A stretch of 64,000 bases of DNA from Phymatolithon calcareum (GCA_977006965.1 OZ345354.1:3162001-3226000); one strand, 5' to 3'. Shown: positions 1 to 12,324, counted from the stretch's first letter. Translations and numbers: made by a program. Notes: generated from the letters alone by a model not told the origin.

Positions 1-1243
1 TGGACAGCCAAGATTCCATAATGAGAGCCCGCCGACGATACGCACTGCTCCGCAGAATGGGCATTGTTCCTCTCATTGCTCTTTTTCCGGGGGGAAACAC
101 TGAAAGCCACGAAGGCCCATAAGATCTCTACCTGAGCATTCGGAGTTCCTGTGCGTCGTAGCTGTCACGTGAAGGTAGCACTCCAGAGCCCTGTTTATCA
201 AAATCAAGGGCTAAGCAAAATTTGCTCCCGAACTTTAGATGAGACTCGCTCGTACGCACGCTTACTGAAGCATAGGTCCCATCCGCCGCGGCCTGGACAA
301 GGTCTTAGAAACGACTCACAATATCTTGGCTTGAGCGAGGGTCCGGTGCAAGACGTAGTGCAGTACGTCTTTCCGATGACGTTGGTGGTTCAATGTGAGC
401 ATGGCGTCCGAAGAGCATGGTGGAAAACTTCCTTCCTGTTGAAATTTAGAAATTTATCACGATTTCGATAGTTACCGGAAGTGACCAGGCTCTCAAGCTG
501 GATGATAAATTTGGCCACGCTTTTACTTGAACGTCTATCTCCGGCGCATGGCAACTTGCCGCTTGTATCACAGAGATATTCCACTCTTCTAGCCCGGAAG
601 AAGCAGGTATCCATTCTGAGAATCTGAAAATGATCTCTTTCACCACTAATCAACACGGTCGAGGTGTACTTACGTTTTTGACTCCAGATATATGCTGGGT
701 AAAGACTCTCATTCCCAATCGCGTCTGAACATTTCTGAACATCCGGAGCGCCCGCAACATGGGAGCCGAATCTTCTCTAGTTGATTACGCATATAGCACT
801 GCCATTGTCTTTACGGCCACGATTCGGCTTTCTTTTGGCAGCAGACCTTTCTTGTACCCCACATGTAAAATCACAGTACAGCTCAGCATCTCGAGCGGAT
901 ACTAGGCCGTTTTACAGCTCATACCTCCTTTGTCCAGAACCCCCATGAGTTGTGACCCATAGCGATCACTTCACATCGCTTGCTGCCCATCTTCGAGGAA
1001 GCGTGAGCGTCATTCGTCCCCTTGCCGCTGTAGATACAGAAAACCGGATTATTGATTAGTTTGAGCAATATCAGACGGTCAGCGAGTCACACTACTTCCA
1101 ACCATCTCGCAGGAACCAATTGCTATTTACGCATTTATCCTTCTCCGCGCGTAGAAATAAACGTAGGCCTCGATACGATGAGTTATAACAGAAGTTTCCA
1201 TTTTCAATAAACATTTGTCACAAAATGATGCAGTCCTACCAGA
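1..1243. other. No gene recognised
   Basis: Only short frames are open on either strand, and none starts at a convincing ATG or resembles a known family. The base composition is mixed. I see no repeat, RNA gene or transposon end here. Confidence 0.5.
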
Positions 1244-1263
1244 CTTTCTTTCTTTCTTTCTTT
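1244..1263. repeat. (TTTC)n microsatellite
   Basis: About five tandem CTTT units run without interruption. It is a simple repeat with no coding context. Confidence 0.8.
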
Positions 1264-1760
1264 TATTGCGGGATTTATCAGAGCTGGTAAACAACTCCAC
1301 ATCCTTACGGCTCCAGTAGACTTAACAGATACGAGTGGTACTTGATGTCACAACAGCCGCCCAAGCTGCACAATGTGCAGACCTTGGGGAAGCTTAACAT
1401 CTATATCGCTACATAGCCAATCTTCAATCGCCGTCCTTCAAAGGGATGCCCCGGGTTGGAAACCATTTAGGACGCTCACGGTAGCTAGTCATCTCGCTGC
1501 CTTCTTTCATCTTCTTCTGTCTTCTCTCCCAGCTTCCTTGAGCGTTGCGGCACACCACTCAGGGCGGAATCCATGTACTACCATACTACCAGAAGGTGAT
1601 AGTCTTCTCCCACGGGGAGGCCGGATCACAGCTCTTGCCAGTTCAAAAAAAACCCTGCACTGTAGCGGGGAAAAATTCCTGACTGAGCTCTTGGTTCCTA
1701 TCTGTGACGCACAGGTGAACGGGCCGGACCGGTATGATAGCCGGCCTGTATCAAATCCGC

Positions 1761-2060
1761 TTAAATTCGCAAGATTTTCTCGAAATCTTGCGACGGCGGG
1801 CTTGGGTCTGGCATTTCAAGTGTGGCAAGTTCTCGATTCGCCGAGTCCCTGGCGTGCGCGTTCACGATCGCGTCCGCCATTTCCGGCGGGATTACCGTCG
1901 GAAGGAGCGCTTTGTGCAGCTTTGTCGCTGCGGCCACTTGCGCCGGTGCGGGCGCGGGCGCCCGCGCCGGAAACTTGTCTTTTTTCGTTTGCGGTCCGTT
2001 CGGTCCGGTCAAACCCTTCTCTCCTTCCCCCTCCCTACCAGACTTTCGATATCGGTTCAT
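1761..2060 (-). other. Hypothetical 99-residue open frame in a GC-rich patch
   Basis: An ATG-started frame of 99 codons lies on the minus strand in a locally GC-rich block. The predicted protein is basic and charged at the N-terminus, has an Ala-Pro-rich stretch in the middle, and a more ordinary C-terminal third (Pro-Glu-Met-Ala-Asp... ending Lys-Ile-Leu-Arg-Ile). The opposite strand is also open here over 237 codons, as expected of GC-rich DNA, so openness alone proves little. I recognise no family. It could be one exon of a gene or chance. Confidence 0.15.
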
Positions 2061-2315
2061 GGAATAGGCTTACGAGTCCAAGTTGAAACTTCACGGATCC
2101 TTGTGCTTTGTCTTTCCACTACTTCATCCGTCGGTCAATATACGATGTTCTGCCCGTCCACAATAAGGAGATGTGTACATAAAAATAGTTAAAATAAATA
2201 AAACTAAAATATTAATTCTAGACCGGCTCCGCCCTCGAGTCCTATTGCACCCACTCGGGCCTGGTACTCTTACGTTTTACACATTTGTTATCCCGGCTTA
2301 CGGCACACATACAAC

Positions 2316-2691
2316 TTGTTTTTGTGGACGCGAGAAAACGCGCCGTTTGCGAAGTACAAGTTTGTCGCCAATAGCAGGCCCATACACGAAGAACAAAAAT
2401 GACTATTTCTATTGATGATCCTTAGGTTGTATTTTGCAGAAAACTTCCCAAAGTTTTATTAGTTGCATCTCTGAAGAGAAACTCTTAGTTTACTCCGAAT
2501 TTTTGCAGTTAGATGAGCCTACCTCTAGCGATTGACATAGTAATTAATTGTTACATTGCCATTTGCGGAAACGTTTTTGAATATTAGCGATGAATATGCT
2601 CGACTTCAGATGAACTATTAAATACTTATCGATCCAAGTTCACGTCAGTTACATGAAAGCAGCTCGTGTATTCTCGCGTCCACAAAAACAA
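2316..2691. repeat. Candidate MITE with 21-bp terminal inverted repeats
   Basis: The 21 bases at 2316-2336 are the exact reverse complement of 2671-2691 (core TTGTGGACGCGAGAA). They enclose about 334 bp of AT-rich non-coding DNA. This layout fits a miniature inverted-repeat transposable element. I could not find a convincing target-site duplication outside the repeats, so the boundaries are tentative. Confidence 0.4.
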
Positions 2692-2853
2692 TCTCGAAGA
2701 TGGCTCCGATTTAGCTGAATGTGGAACTCAATGGTCTGCTCGCTTCGGGCATCTCGCTAATTTTTATGTTGTGACGCTCCCTCATTATTCTTGTTAACCC
2801 TTTGTACGAGGTTCCACGACTTCCCTATCGACTTCGAAGACTGCGATATCATC

Positions 2854-3600
2854 TTAAAGATGGTGATGATGACGGTGCTGCATTGCACTCGGTCTCATCG
2901 GTAGCGCTACATTCGCAGCCGTGTCTGTTGCCGTAGGGCAGCATATTTTCCAGACGGAGCCTCGCTGGCCCACTTTTCCAACTGCGCAACTCATCCCAGC
3001 ATATGTGCAATATGGAAGGTGCCTCTTTGTGGAGAATTCGCCGAAGATGATCTTCCCATTTGCGTTAGCCTGTCTTGCCGAACAATTGTTTAAGGTCGTA
3101 TATCTTTCCCATGAGCAGCAGTCCTGCCGCTCTATCATCAGCGAGCATCTTCACCTCTTCGCTATTCTCGCCAGTTGATGACCATTCAAAATCAAGTGTC
3201 GTTGGGTCGATTTGCACAAGTCCTCGGAATGAGTCAGGCTTTGGCCAGCTTGCATTCCACACCGGTCGGTACTCTCATTGTGTATTTTGTCCACCAAGCT
3301 TCCCGGGAGAACATGAAAAGGTATGCGTCGTGGATATGGGTGAGCCTCTCCAAACAATCCCTTGAATATTTTGTTTTAAACCGTCTATCTAATGATTATT
3401 GTCTGCCTTAGGAACGCCCATTGATATGGCTAAAATGGTATGACTCGTGGTATCTCTTCCGAATAATCGTAAAAGCCCCATTTGAGAAACGCGAGAAATT
3501 CATGGTCTTTCCATTCAATTGCTTAACCGTCTTGTCGCAATCGACTTCCGTCAGAATCCCATCAACTTGGATCGATCTCTTCTCCTATTCGAGTCATACG
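2854..3600 (-). pseudogene. Decayed reverse-transcriptase-like remnant
   Basis: Read on the minus strand, several overlapping broken frames give retroelement-like pieces: WNASWPKPDSF, DFEWSS, then LLMGKIYDLKQLF. The last resembles the RT motif in which a Lys-Ile-Asp-Leu-Lys core precedes an aromatic residue. The order (an 'ASWPK' pre-RT block followed by the K-[ID]-DLK block) recalls RTs of DIRS-like or related retroelements. The frame shifts several times and has stops, so nothing is functional. Family assignment is inference from short motifs; no YxDD box is visible. Confidence 0.35.
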
Positions 3601-4713
3601 TGAGCTTATTATGACCTTGTTGAAGTTCTTTGGTCATCACCGGATGGTAGTCCATTGGCCCAATCGGCACTTCTGAATCTCTTTACGTTGTTTCGATCGA
3701 GGCCACTGCAACGCACCTGTCATCTTTAGAAGTTCTCTCTTATCCTTTTCAACTTTCTTCTCCGCACCTTTGAGTCCTCGCAACTACTCTCGAGACAGAT
3801 AATTTTCCCACTTACGGGGAAACCGGGCTGCACGTCTGTAGGTCCTGGTTCAAATACGGAAACTTGAGGTCGATAGGTAGAACGCTCTTTCCGCTCCCGA
3901 GATCCACAATGTTTAACCCTTTCGCTCTGAGCGTTTTCTTTCGGTACTTTAGAACCCACTCGGCGAAGTTTTCATTTGCTACAGACAGCTTCCACCTCCT
4001 TTAACGAGGTTCCTCCAGTTTGCACTGATGCCGCCATACTTCCAAGACTTTCACTATGTTTTGTCGTCATCGTTTCGGCTCGCTGAGCGCCATTGTCTTC
4101 AGTTACTAGTTTCTGTAGTGGTCACTCTGAAAATGAGAAAGACGAGCTCCTTGCATTGCAATGTAAACGGCAATGTATATCCGACATGGCACCGCAGCGT
4201 TAACTGCACTCCAACTATAATGTCCCTAGGATATTTGCGGCTCTTCATGTCCTAGCACAATTCCATTGGCCGTCGTTAAACGACGGCTGTGTCAGAGCGC
4301 TGCAAGAGTCGAGCTTCATCACTTAATTTTTGATACAAAGATTTCCTCATAATTAACCAGACACAGCGCAAGCCACATTTGTAATTAATTTTTTGAAACA
4401 TTAAGTTTCTGCTTCTGTCCCCCAGCCGGGGAGGTGGTTCACATAGAGGCGACTGTAAGTTGACAGATTTATCATGATGGGAAATGGGCTGTCATACTTC
4501 TTGTCATGCCTCCCTAGTCGACGAATTCTGCGGAAGAGGGAGTGAAACCGCTACCGGAACATGCTAAAAAACTTAGATTGCGCCTTTTTGCGGGACTCGG
4601 CTGAATTGTTCCGCCATTTTCGAAAAGTGGCAAATGCAAAATTGACAAGGCGCATGTTTTCTCCTAAGGTTGGTGTGATCGCTTTTCACCTACTGTCCTG
4701 TCAATCCCGATAA
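3601..4713. other. No gene recognised
   Basis: A 77-codon basic frame is open on the minus strand at 3726-3959 and may be more of the decayed retroelement to its left, but I recognise no motif in it. The rest is AT-rich with only short frames. Confidence 0.4.
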
Positions 4714-4753
4714 TTTGCTTCGCATCCGGGTGATATTTCGGAAGCAAGGAATC

Positions 4754-5056
4754 ATGACTAACGGTACATTTCCTCAGGAAAACTGTTGTGTGTGCCACAG
4801 ATGGCAGAAAAGCGTAAGGCGATTGACGGAGAAGGAAAGACTGTTTATACACGGCGTTCCGAAAGGTACATTTATCGTTGTATTAGACGATCGGCCATTT
4901 TACCTTCCGTCTAAATTGCAGTTGCATGACTTCGAAACCGCGCTTTTCATTTGCACTACATGTCGTACAAGTGCCTTGCAGAAGGGGTGCCTTCAAACCC
5001 CGAGGCAGAAGGTTTCGGGCAGAAATCGAGGCAGATCAGTGCAATCTATGGAATAG
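4754..5056 (+). CDS. Hypothetical protein with two CxxC pairs
   Basis: This ATG-started frame of about 100 codons has two cysteine pairs, NCCVCHRW near residue 12 and FICTTCR near residue 70. Their spacing would suit one zinc site. The stretch between them is hydrophobic and protein-like (TFIVVLDDRPFYLP). The frame crosses the point near 4979 where homology with copy B starts. It may therefore be the N-terminal part of the first gene of the duplicated unit, which copy B lacks because it ends at the hAT element, or it may be host sequence next to it. No family is recognised. Confidence 0.3.
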   Translation: MTNGTFPQENCCVCHRWQKSVRRLTEKERLFIHGVPKGTFIVVLDDRPFYLPSKLQLHDFETALFICTTCRTSALQKGCLQTPRQKVSGRNRGRSVQSME

Positions 5057-6324
5057 AAAATATGGACCCTCAAAACCCCAACAGGCGCTTCAAACCCCGG
5101 AAACTTCGGTTCTCGGATCCCAAATGCTCTGCCACTGCATATTGCGTTCTCTGTTGTTTCCTTCATTGCGAGCAAAACCCTATTCCGAAGAAAACGTGCA
5201 CACCATTTACAAAGTTGTGCAAGAAATATCAAAGTGTAAATGTGCTTTTTGATTTCGTGCCGTTGAGCCAAATAGTGTTTGCCGCCTTTCCACACTGGCT
5301 GACCAGTGCAATGATTCGCAATTGCATGTACTTTACTCGTGTGCCTTAAACATAAGGAAACTCTTTGGTGCAAGAACTGAACGCCCATGGAAGAATGAGA
5401 TACAATTGCACGAGGATGTTGACAGCAATATCCTGGAAACTGCTTTTTTAATGTTGATGATGGCGTCAAATCTTTGGATTCATTGGCAAGCTTTTTGAAA
5501 AACGTCATTTTTAAACTCATTATATCCTTGGAATACCATGAGGGAAAGGTCGCATGGATGTACGATGTGTATCACAGACACGTCCGCGAATGGAACGAAA
5601 ATGACCTCAGTCCGCGTTCACCTCGCACAATACAGCGATATCTTTGTGCAGAAAGTTGCATTGTTGCGGGGACATACCTGACTGAGAAGACCATGCCATA
5701 TGTTCTACGACCACAACTGCGAAATTTATGTCTGCGTCCACAAAACACAAAGACGTGCTCGAAGCTAGCACTTGCGTCATTCTGTCCATAATTTCAACGC
5801 GCCGTACCTAGCTCTTTCGAGGTTGTATGGAGAACCTGAAAATAAGGAAAAATACGAGCAGCTAAATTCACATTGTCTGCTATGCTACTTCATGTAGACT
5901 CACAACTTTTCCAAAAAGAATGCAGGACGTCGAGGCCAAATCACAGATATTTCAGCGAAAATTTGTTGAGCGTCCATGCACAAAAGAAGAGGAAATCTAC
6001 CCGTGTCCTACGGAACGGCTCTTTCCGACGGGAAAGAAGCACTGTGTCGTCTCAGCAAAAGACACTTTCAAACTGTCATTCTTGTACTCTATTATCCGTT
6101 CACAGTGCTCGATTGAGCCTTCCCAACACCGCTCTGTGGGCCTTTCTTCATTACCTGACGTCCTGAACAACGAAGTGTTGAGCCGCGAAAACCCTGGCAG
6201 CAGCTATTCATCGAGTCTTGACTATCCTTCTGTTGGAATTGGAGTCGGAGAATTATCTTCCATAGAGTTTGCAGCCATAGATATTGCCGGATGCAATGAG
6301 GACGCGGATGTGGACTCTAATTAA
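4985..6324 (+). pseudogene. Decayed gene 1 of the duplicated unit, copy A
   Basis: Overlapping plus-strand frames shared with copy B make up one decayed coding region. Recognisable shared blocks include PYSEENVHTIYKVVQEISKC, HRHVREWN, and VEAKSQIFQRKFVER. The frame closes at a TAA ending at 6324 after an acidic tail (NEDADVDSN). Several frameshifts, stops and the ~190 bp deletion relative to copy B show it is dead. I do not recognise the protein family. Its neighbour, convergent at 6523, is the TFIIB-like gene. Confidence 0.45.
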
Positions 6325-6522
6325 AATAAACTAGCGAAAAATACTCATGCAAATCGTGGCCGCGAGCTACCGGACCCGCATGGTCGAGCTGTGATGAGTC
6401 CGTCTGTAGGCCACACACGAACGATTAATTTTCTAAAGTCTTCACTCTCCGCTTTGACGCCTCATGCTGGCCGTTCGCGGAATAGGGTACGGCATCAACG
6501 AAAATCTGACTCCATTGGAATT

Positions 6523-7214
6523 CTAAGGAGCGTTCACAACATTGGAAGAAGATAGCAACGCTTCACAAGCATCCTTCGGTGACGCAGTTCGAAATGCCTC
6601 CGCCCTCGCAATTGAAAGTTCCCCGCAAACCGCCCAGAATAAGATGGAGTCAGCGTAACGATGACAAAGATGCATAACGCAACCTCTGTGGCATATGTCT
6701 TGCCATATAAAACGCCCGTTTGCCATTGACTTGAAATTTCCGCAACAGTATTCAGAATTTGTAGTGGAAGTTTCAGCTTTGTACAGCAACTTGTCCAAAA
6801 CTCGTTTGCACACATGACGCGCTCACACTGGGGATATCCATCTCGATTTTCTTCGTAGTAGCCCAGCATTCTTACATGACATCATGGTCAATGCGCAAAA
6901 TTCCATGAACGACCACGTCGCTTCGGCATTTCGACACGCAATGGAGAGAGTGCTAGCAATAATGTCGCTGACATGACTTTGGGAAACGCTTCCGCCGGTT
7001 GGACGTGAATGAGATGCCAATCCTTCTTTATCTTTTCGCGAGCCTCCGTCGAATTTACCTGCGACATGTTCCGATGCAGGCAATGCGGTTTGGCGGAGCT
7101 GATCTGGTTGCGATGCCGAGCGAGTGATGAGGAAGGAATACGAGCACGGTTACCGAATGTGGGCGGCGGCTGTGGTGACTGCTGTATGCGTCGCAGACTG
7201 AGGAGACGTTTCAA
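6523..7214 (-). pseudogene. TFIIB-like (two cyclin-fold repeats) decayed gene, copy A
   Basis: On the minus strand this region carries two blocks that line up with the TFIIB core. The first (IASTLSIACRNAEATWSF, then MEFCAL) matches the end of cyclin repeat 1, where TFIIB has an IASA-x-x-YIACR helix followed by the T/F-K-E-I-C segment. The second (FWTSCCTKLKLP, then GKTYATEVALCIF) matches the start of repeat 2, including the Cys-x-x-Leu-x-Leu-Pro turn and the G[RK]-x-x-x-x-x-VA-x-x-I[YF] helix. Spacing between the blocks is within two bases of TFIIB's. Copy A has a one-base loss after PAEAF but no stop at the place where copy B has TAG, so the ancestor was open there. No N-terminal zinc ribbon is visible. 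TFIIB, Brf-like or viral/mobile TFIIB homologue cannot be told apart by eye. Confidence 0.5.
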
Positions 7215-7248
7215 ATTTACCTTTAGGTCGCCAGCAAACGTCGAGCGG

Positions 7249-7256
7249 CTTATATA
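7249..7256 (-). promoter_or_regulatory. TATA box of the TFIIB-like gene, copy A
   Basis: TATATAAG on the minus strand lies about 35 bp upstream of the open frame and about 180 bp upstream of its first in-frame ATG (7065-7067). The same octamer sits at the same place in copy B, while surrounding bases differ. Confidence 0.5.
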
Positions 7257-8397
7257 GGCAGTCGTCGGCCGCAGTGGGATGCAGAATCATCGATGAAATG
7301 CATGGCACTGCGAAGTCGCCGGACCCGTGATTACGAAACGATAAACAGTCATTGTAGCCTTTAAATAGTTCCTTCGCACGCTTTCCCACCGCAGCAAGAG
7401 AGAAAATCGGTGACAGAGGCCGTCGATGTTTCCAATGACTGGAAGCATCACATTGTCTGAAGTGGATTGCATTACAGTGCTGGGCCTTGCTTAGTCAACA
7501 AATCTCCCTCTCTTGATCAGTTACCAATGTTTGTTCCAAGTTTACCGTCTAGGAGAGGGTTCGCTGTTTCACCAACGCATGTCTGGTTATTGTCGTCCTC
7601 ATGTGCGAACGTTCACAATTCGAGGCTGGTGATCACGTCAATGCCACGGATGCCGTGTACCACTCCCACGCGCGTGCGTGGCAATGAGCTTTCAGCCAGT
7701 TTTGTCCACTGATTTGCAATCAGACTCAAAGTGGATTTCCGCAATGGCAGTGGCACCCATAGATGGTGCAAAAACATCAAAACCGAACAATCCAGTCTCG
7801 CCCAGCAGGGCCCTGTGCAAGTCCCATGGTTCAGCGGAATGCGCTTCCGAATTCAGCATCCTTATCGAGAATAAGTCCAGAAGGGTACTCGCGCTACCTC
7901 ATTTAAATGAATGAAGTCCAAAGCATAAACGTGGTGATACTTTTCAAAGTGAATTCTTCTCAGGTTGCTTTATCACGATGCACAGTAGTAGGGCTAAGAG
8001 CGCAAAATCTCGCTTCCGTACCCTTTTTGGTCGTGTGATGAGACGGAAAAATAATCCGCGGAACTCTTCAGCCAAAAAGAACGAACGTGCCCGTACAGAA
8101 GTTACCTTTGACCTACATGCCGCCGAGGGTGCCCATCTTCGCCGATTTCGTCGCCTGGAAAAGATATGACTGACTTATGCTCCTCCCCAGACAATGATAA
8201 ATTTTGTCTACTTACAGTATACCCTAAACGTTCCACTGCCTCCTCTGTAACGCTGTAACATCCTCTCTGCTCTCACGTGGCTAGAGCCGGTCAACGGTCT
8301 TCAACATTGTTGGTTATGAGATATCAAGCCAGATTCCTGCAGGGTTTCAAAACAATGCATATCAGTTTCCCTGGGCGACCCCAGAATGGGCGCCCAC

Positions 8398-8552
8398 TCG
8401 CGCACCGTACTTACACTGTATCACCAGTGGCTAGTGCTCCGTTTTGGACACATAAGCGGGTACCTTCCGTTGTCTCACGCACCGCAACTACACTGTATCA
8501 CCAGTGGCCGGTGCTCTCCTATGGACACATAAGCAGATATCTTCCGCTTTCT
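8398..8552. repeat. Two tandem ~78-bp units
   Basis: The unit at 8398-8475 is repeated at 8476-8552 with roughly 80% identity by eye. Both carry ACACTGTATCACCAGTGG and GGACACATAAGC at the same offset. Function unknown. Confidence 0.65.
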
Positions 8553-9960
8553 CGCTTTGCTTAAACAATGGACGCCTTTGCGAAGACTTTTAGCTATCTC
8601 CACAAGACACCTGAATAGACGCGGATGCAAGCTGCGCTTGCTGTCCCCCGTGGCACTGACAGTCGTCTGCGCCACGACTACCTGTCGGATGCTATACCTC
8701 TCGCTGCTTCGGTAATCCCTCTTTGCAAAAAATTCATCATCTAAACTGCCTTTCATTTCCTTCTCTATATATACGGTAATAAAGGCAGCACCGCCGGATA
8801 GAAAAAGAACAAGCCGCGCGGTGAACGCGCCTCTCATCTTTGCCTTTGCCTCGCACTGCACTCGATTCACTCTATCTCCCTCTGGAACCCCGTGAGGCGT
8901 TACAACGCGAAGATGCGCCTTTGGTTCACAACGGCTTTTCTTCTGCAGCAAAAGCCCCTACCTCTGATGGATCGTTTCCTGCGTCAATCGGCAAAAGATA
9001 TAATGATGACTGGAAAGCAGAGGTGATTATTTTCAAAGCCAGCTTTCAGGATCATACTGCACAAGGCACAAACCGTATGTGAGATTATTACGGAAACCTT
9101 CCAGTTACTCTCGAGTGAATCGTACACCCACAAAATAGAAAACGTTCTCAAAACTACAAGGAGATTAAAGATCGTATACGCATCGACTACGTATTCCTTA
9201 TTCCTTATTCCTCTAAGAGCTCCAGTAAAACTGGTACGGGCTCAACCCCGGCAACTTTGATTAAGATCGTCCTCTTCAAAGTCTACTTATTTAGATGAGT
9301 GTGACTCTCAACGCTAGTATCCTACTGACTCGTACTCCATTCTATAGGAATCGTGTAACTTGAATAACGACATTGCATCACAGGCAGTATTATCAATTTG
9401 TTAATTTGTTGGCCAAGCGACATATTTTGTCGCTTACATATTTTTAAAATATTCTTTTGCAAATTACCTAAATCTTTATCAATGCAAAACTCTGATATTC
9501 CACAAGCGTTGTTGCTACGGCCGAGGCTTTTGGACAGGCCCATTTTTGTATAGTGGACTGCATAATTATCTGTGTATCAACCCTCCAAACATGTACGTCT
9601 CATCAACGATGGCGCGAGTACTGGGAAATTCTGTTCCCCAGAAACAATCTTTCCTCTAACAGCTCATTGTGAAATTCCGTAAAGAACCGAACAGCTCACA
9701 TGAAGTAGTCGTAAATATTTCCAACGGCCGATAGCGAAAGGAGAAATTCGCTCGATCGGGTTCCGCAATGAAATGCCCGTGACACCCGCTTCTATATCAT
9801 ATACTAGAGCCGCGTTTCCGTGAGCGAAAAGTGATGCAAAAGTTAAAGATATGGAAAAAACTGGTCTATCCGCTCGTTTCTGAAATAGCATAAAGAAATG
9901 AGAGAGCCAATACTGACGACGTCAAGACTTGACGAGTGACGCGAATGTGTGGGTACTGCG

Positions 9961-10190
9961 ATGACTAGAACAATTACGGAGGACATTCTCGACGCCGAGT
10001 ATCATATTGCGGATGGAGGTCTTCCACCAGGGGAATGTTCGGAGGGGGCAGAGGGGGCAGTGGTACGTTTAGGGTATACTGTAAGTCGACAAAATTTATC
10101 ATTTCCTGGAGAGCAGCATCATAAGTCAGTAATATCTTTGCAGGCGATGAAATCGGCGAACATGGACACCCTCGGCAGCATGTCGGTCAA
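9961..10190 (+). other. Possible small spliced gene (two short exons)
   Basis: An ATG at 9961 opens about 33 acidic, protein-like codons up to a GTACGT near 10062 (a GTAAGT lies further on near 10081). A pyrimidine-rich CTTTGCAG acceptor ends near 10144. A short Met/Ser-rich exon (MKSANMDTLGSMSV) then runs to CAAAGGTAAC. Splice-site strings are good, but the product has no family and no downstream exon is evident. Confidence 0.15.
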
Positions 10191-12324
10191 AGGTAACTTC
10201 TGTACGGGCAAGTTAGTTCTTTTTTGCTGAAGAGTTCCGCAGATTATTTTTCCGTCTGATGACACGACGAAAAAGGGCAGAGAAGCGAGATTTTAATAGT
10301 GTGGCGCTCTTAATCCTTTCACACCCACTATCCTAGATCCCTGATGAGGGACATAGGTGTAAGATGATCATTAGTTCCGGTATAATTAATCGCTGGCCGG
10401 CAATCCAGATATGACGTTTATTGGCCCTTTCCTTAGTTCGCTTACAAGGGAACGTCCGGGAATGTCTGCCAAACGGACAGTTTTTTGACGTTGCAGCACT
10501 CTGTGACATCTTCAGCAAAATACCTTGTGACGAATGTTGTGACCACAGTATGACAGGTCCTGCTCCAGATTCGGTGCCAATTAGTGCAGAGTGCACATCT
10601 ACTTCAACAGAAAAATCTCTCATTCATTTGGTAGATGGAAGGCAATGCCTTAACGGATAAGAGCAACTACCGACCGATATAGATGGTGGGCCCATCGAAT
10701 GGGTTCGTCTCTCGTTTTTAGGGAAGACCATCCCTTCCTACTTTTGAGCGCCCGCGCAAAGCGCAAAACGAAACGACCATGGCTAGCTGTGGAAAGGTTC
10801 CCGCCCAAGCAGAAGCACCGGAGGCGGTTCCAGATCCCTGCGAATTCTGTGGTACGGATAATTGCGATTGGACCGGCTTTCGAGAATAAATCCTCATCCA
10901 CGCACAGAGTCTGGGCGCGGCGAACAGCACTGTCCGTGAGGCGCTGTAGAGATTTTTTGTACGATAGCGCTGGGGGCATCTCGGACGTGTGGTGCGTGTC
11001 CAAGTACCGCATTGCGTAACATCTGGGATTCGTCAAATTGCTCCTGAGGAGGATATTCACCAGTACATGGGTCATAAGGATGAATGATTGGTCTCTTTCT
11101 CACCCAGTAATGTATCCGAGAAAGGCTATAATATTCTCTCAGTTTGGAAAAATTGGGCTTTCGGAATGGTTTGTATCGCAATATTCTTCGTCCATTCTTT
11201 AGTCATTCTTTCAAACACGCTTCGAATCCAGGTCAGCTCCAAAATTGTAATTGAAGATTTTCTACTATAAAAGAAGTCAGAGCCCCATATCTTTCCTCAA
11301 AAATGTCGTCAATAGAACTCTTATTAGCACTGAGTGCACGGTTAGGAGCTTGACGATCAGAGACCTGGATGCTCGGTGGCGCAGTGTGCACTAAACTTTG
11401 CTCAATGCGTCGTCACGCAGTCATAATATTAGAAGCACTTCATTGGATATCTGAATTAAACGATATAGAATGCATTGATCGGCCCATAGTTCCCTCCAGA
11501 CGGACTTGGGTTTGAACAGGTTAACCGTACTGCGCATCGTGATAAAGCCACCTAAGAAGAACTCACTTTGAAAAATATCACCACTTTTATGCTTTGGACT
11601 TCATTCATTTAAATGAGGTAGAGCGAATACCCTTCTGGACTCATTCTCGGTAAGGATGCTGAATTCGGAAGCGTATTCCGCTGAACCATGGGACTTGCAC
11701 AGGGCCTCGCTGGGCGAGACTGAATTGTTCGGTTTTGATGTTTTTGAACCATCTATGCGTGCCGAAATCTACTTTGAGTCTGATTGCAAATCTGTGAACA
11801 AAACTGGCTGAAAGCTCATTGCCACGCACGCGCGTGGGAGTGGTACACGGCATCCGTGACGTGGACGTGATCACCAGCCTCGAATTGTGAACGTTCGCAC
11901 ATGAGGACGACAATAAACAGACATGCGTGAGTGAAGCCGCGAACCCTCTCCAACACGGTAAACTCGGAACAAACATTGGTACCTGGGCAAGGGAGGGAGA
12001 TTTGTTGACTAGTCAAGGCGCAGCACCGTAATGCAATATCCACTTCAGACAATGTGATGCTTTCAGTCATTGGAACATCGACGGCAACAGTCACCGATTT
12101 TCACACTTGCTGCGGTGGGAAAGCGTGCGAAGGAACTATTTAAAAGCTACAATGACCGCTTAACGTTTCGGAATGACGGGTCGCTGATTTGCGGGGGGCT
12201 AACACTGAGTCCGGCTGGCAACGTGGCAGCATGGTGTCTAATCAATCTCCTTATCTTTTCTGTGACTATGCACTGCCATGCATTTCAGCGATGATTCAGC
12301 GTCCCACTGCGGCCGACGACTGCC

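Larger units (their letters stand above)
4979..7985 (+). repeat. Duplicated unit, copy A (inverted partner at 11530-14795)
   Basis: This stretch matches the reverse complement of 11530-14795 along its whole length, by eye about 80-90% in aligned blocks, with indels. The match begins at GCAGAAGGGGTGCC near 4979 and ends at TTTATCACGATGC near 7985. Copy A lacks about 190 bp present in copy B (near 5445). Each copy holds two convergent decayed genes and a conserved TATA box. I see no terminal inverted repeats and no target-site duplication, so transposon, integrated plasmid or virus-derived segment, and segmental duplication all remain possible. Confidence 0.75.
7986..11529. other. Spacer between inverted copies A and B, no firm gene
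   Basis: This 3.5 kb holds many short frames on both strands. The longest ATG-free minus frames (10650-11181) give protein-like but unrecognised text. A plus frame at 10421-10660 is Cys-rich but has no ATG start. A diverged tandem repeat (8398-8552) and a possible tiny spliced gene (9961-10190) are listed separately. Otherwise I see nothing. Confidence 0.4.

Noticed and set aside
1373-2086. 237-codon plus-strand open frame
   Set aside because: No ATG context, no family, and it overlaps an equally open minus frame in GC-rich DNA; the composition explains the openness.
4993-5520. 175-codon minus-strand frame in copy A
   Set aside because: Copy B keeps a similar minus frame only in part (14388-14681). 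The plus frame gives the more protein-like text, so I treat the minus frame as a shadow of gene 1.
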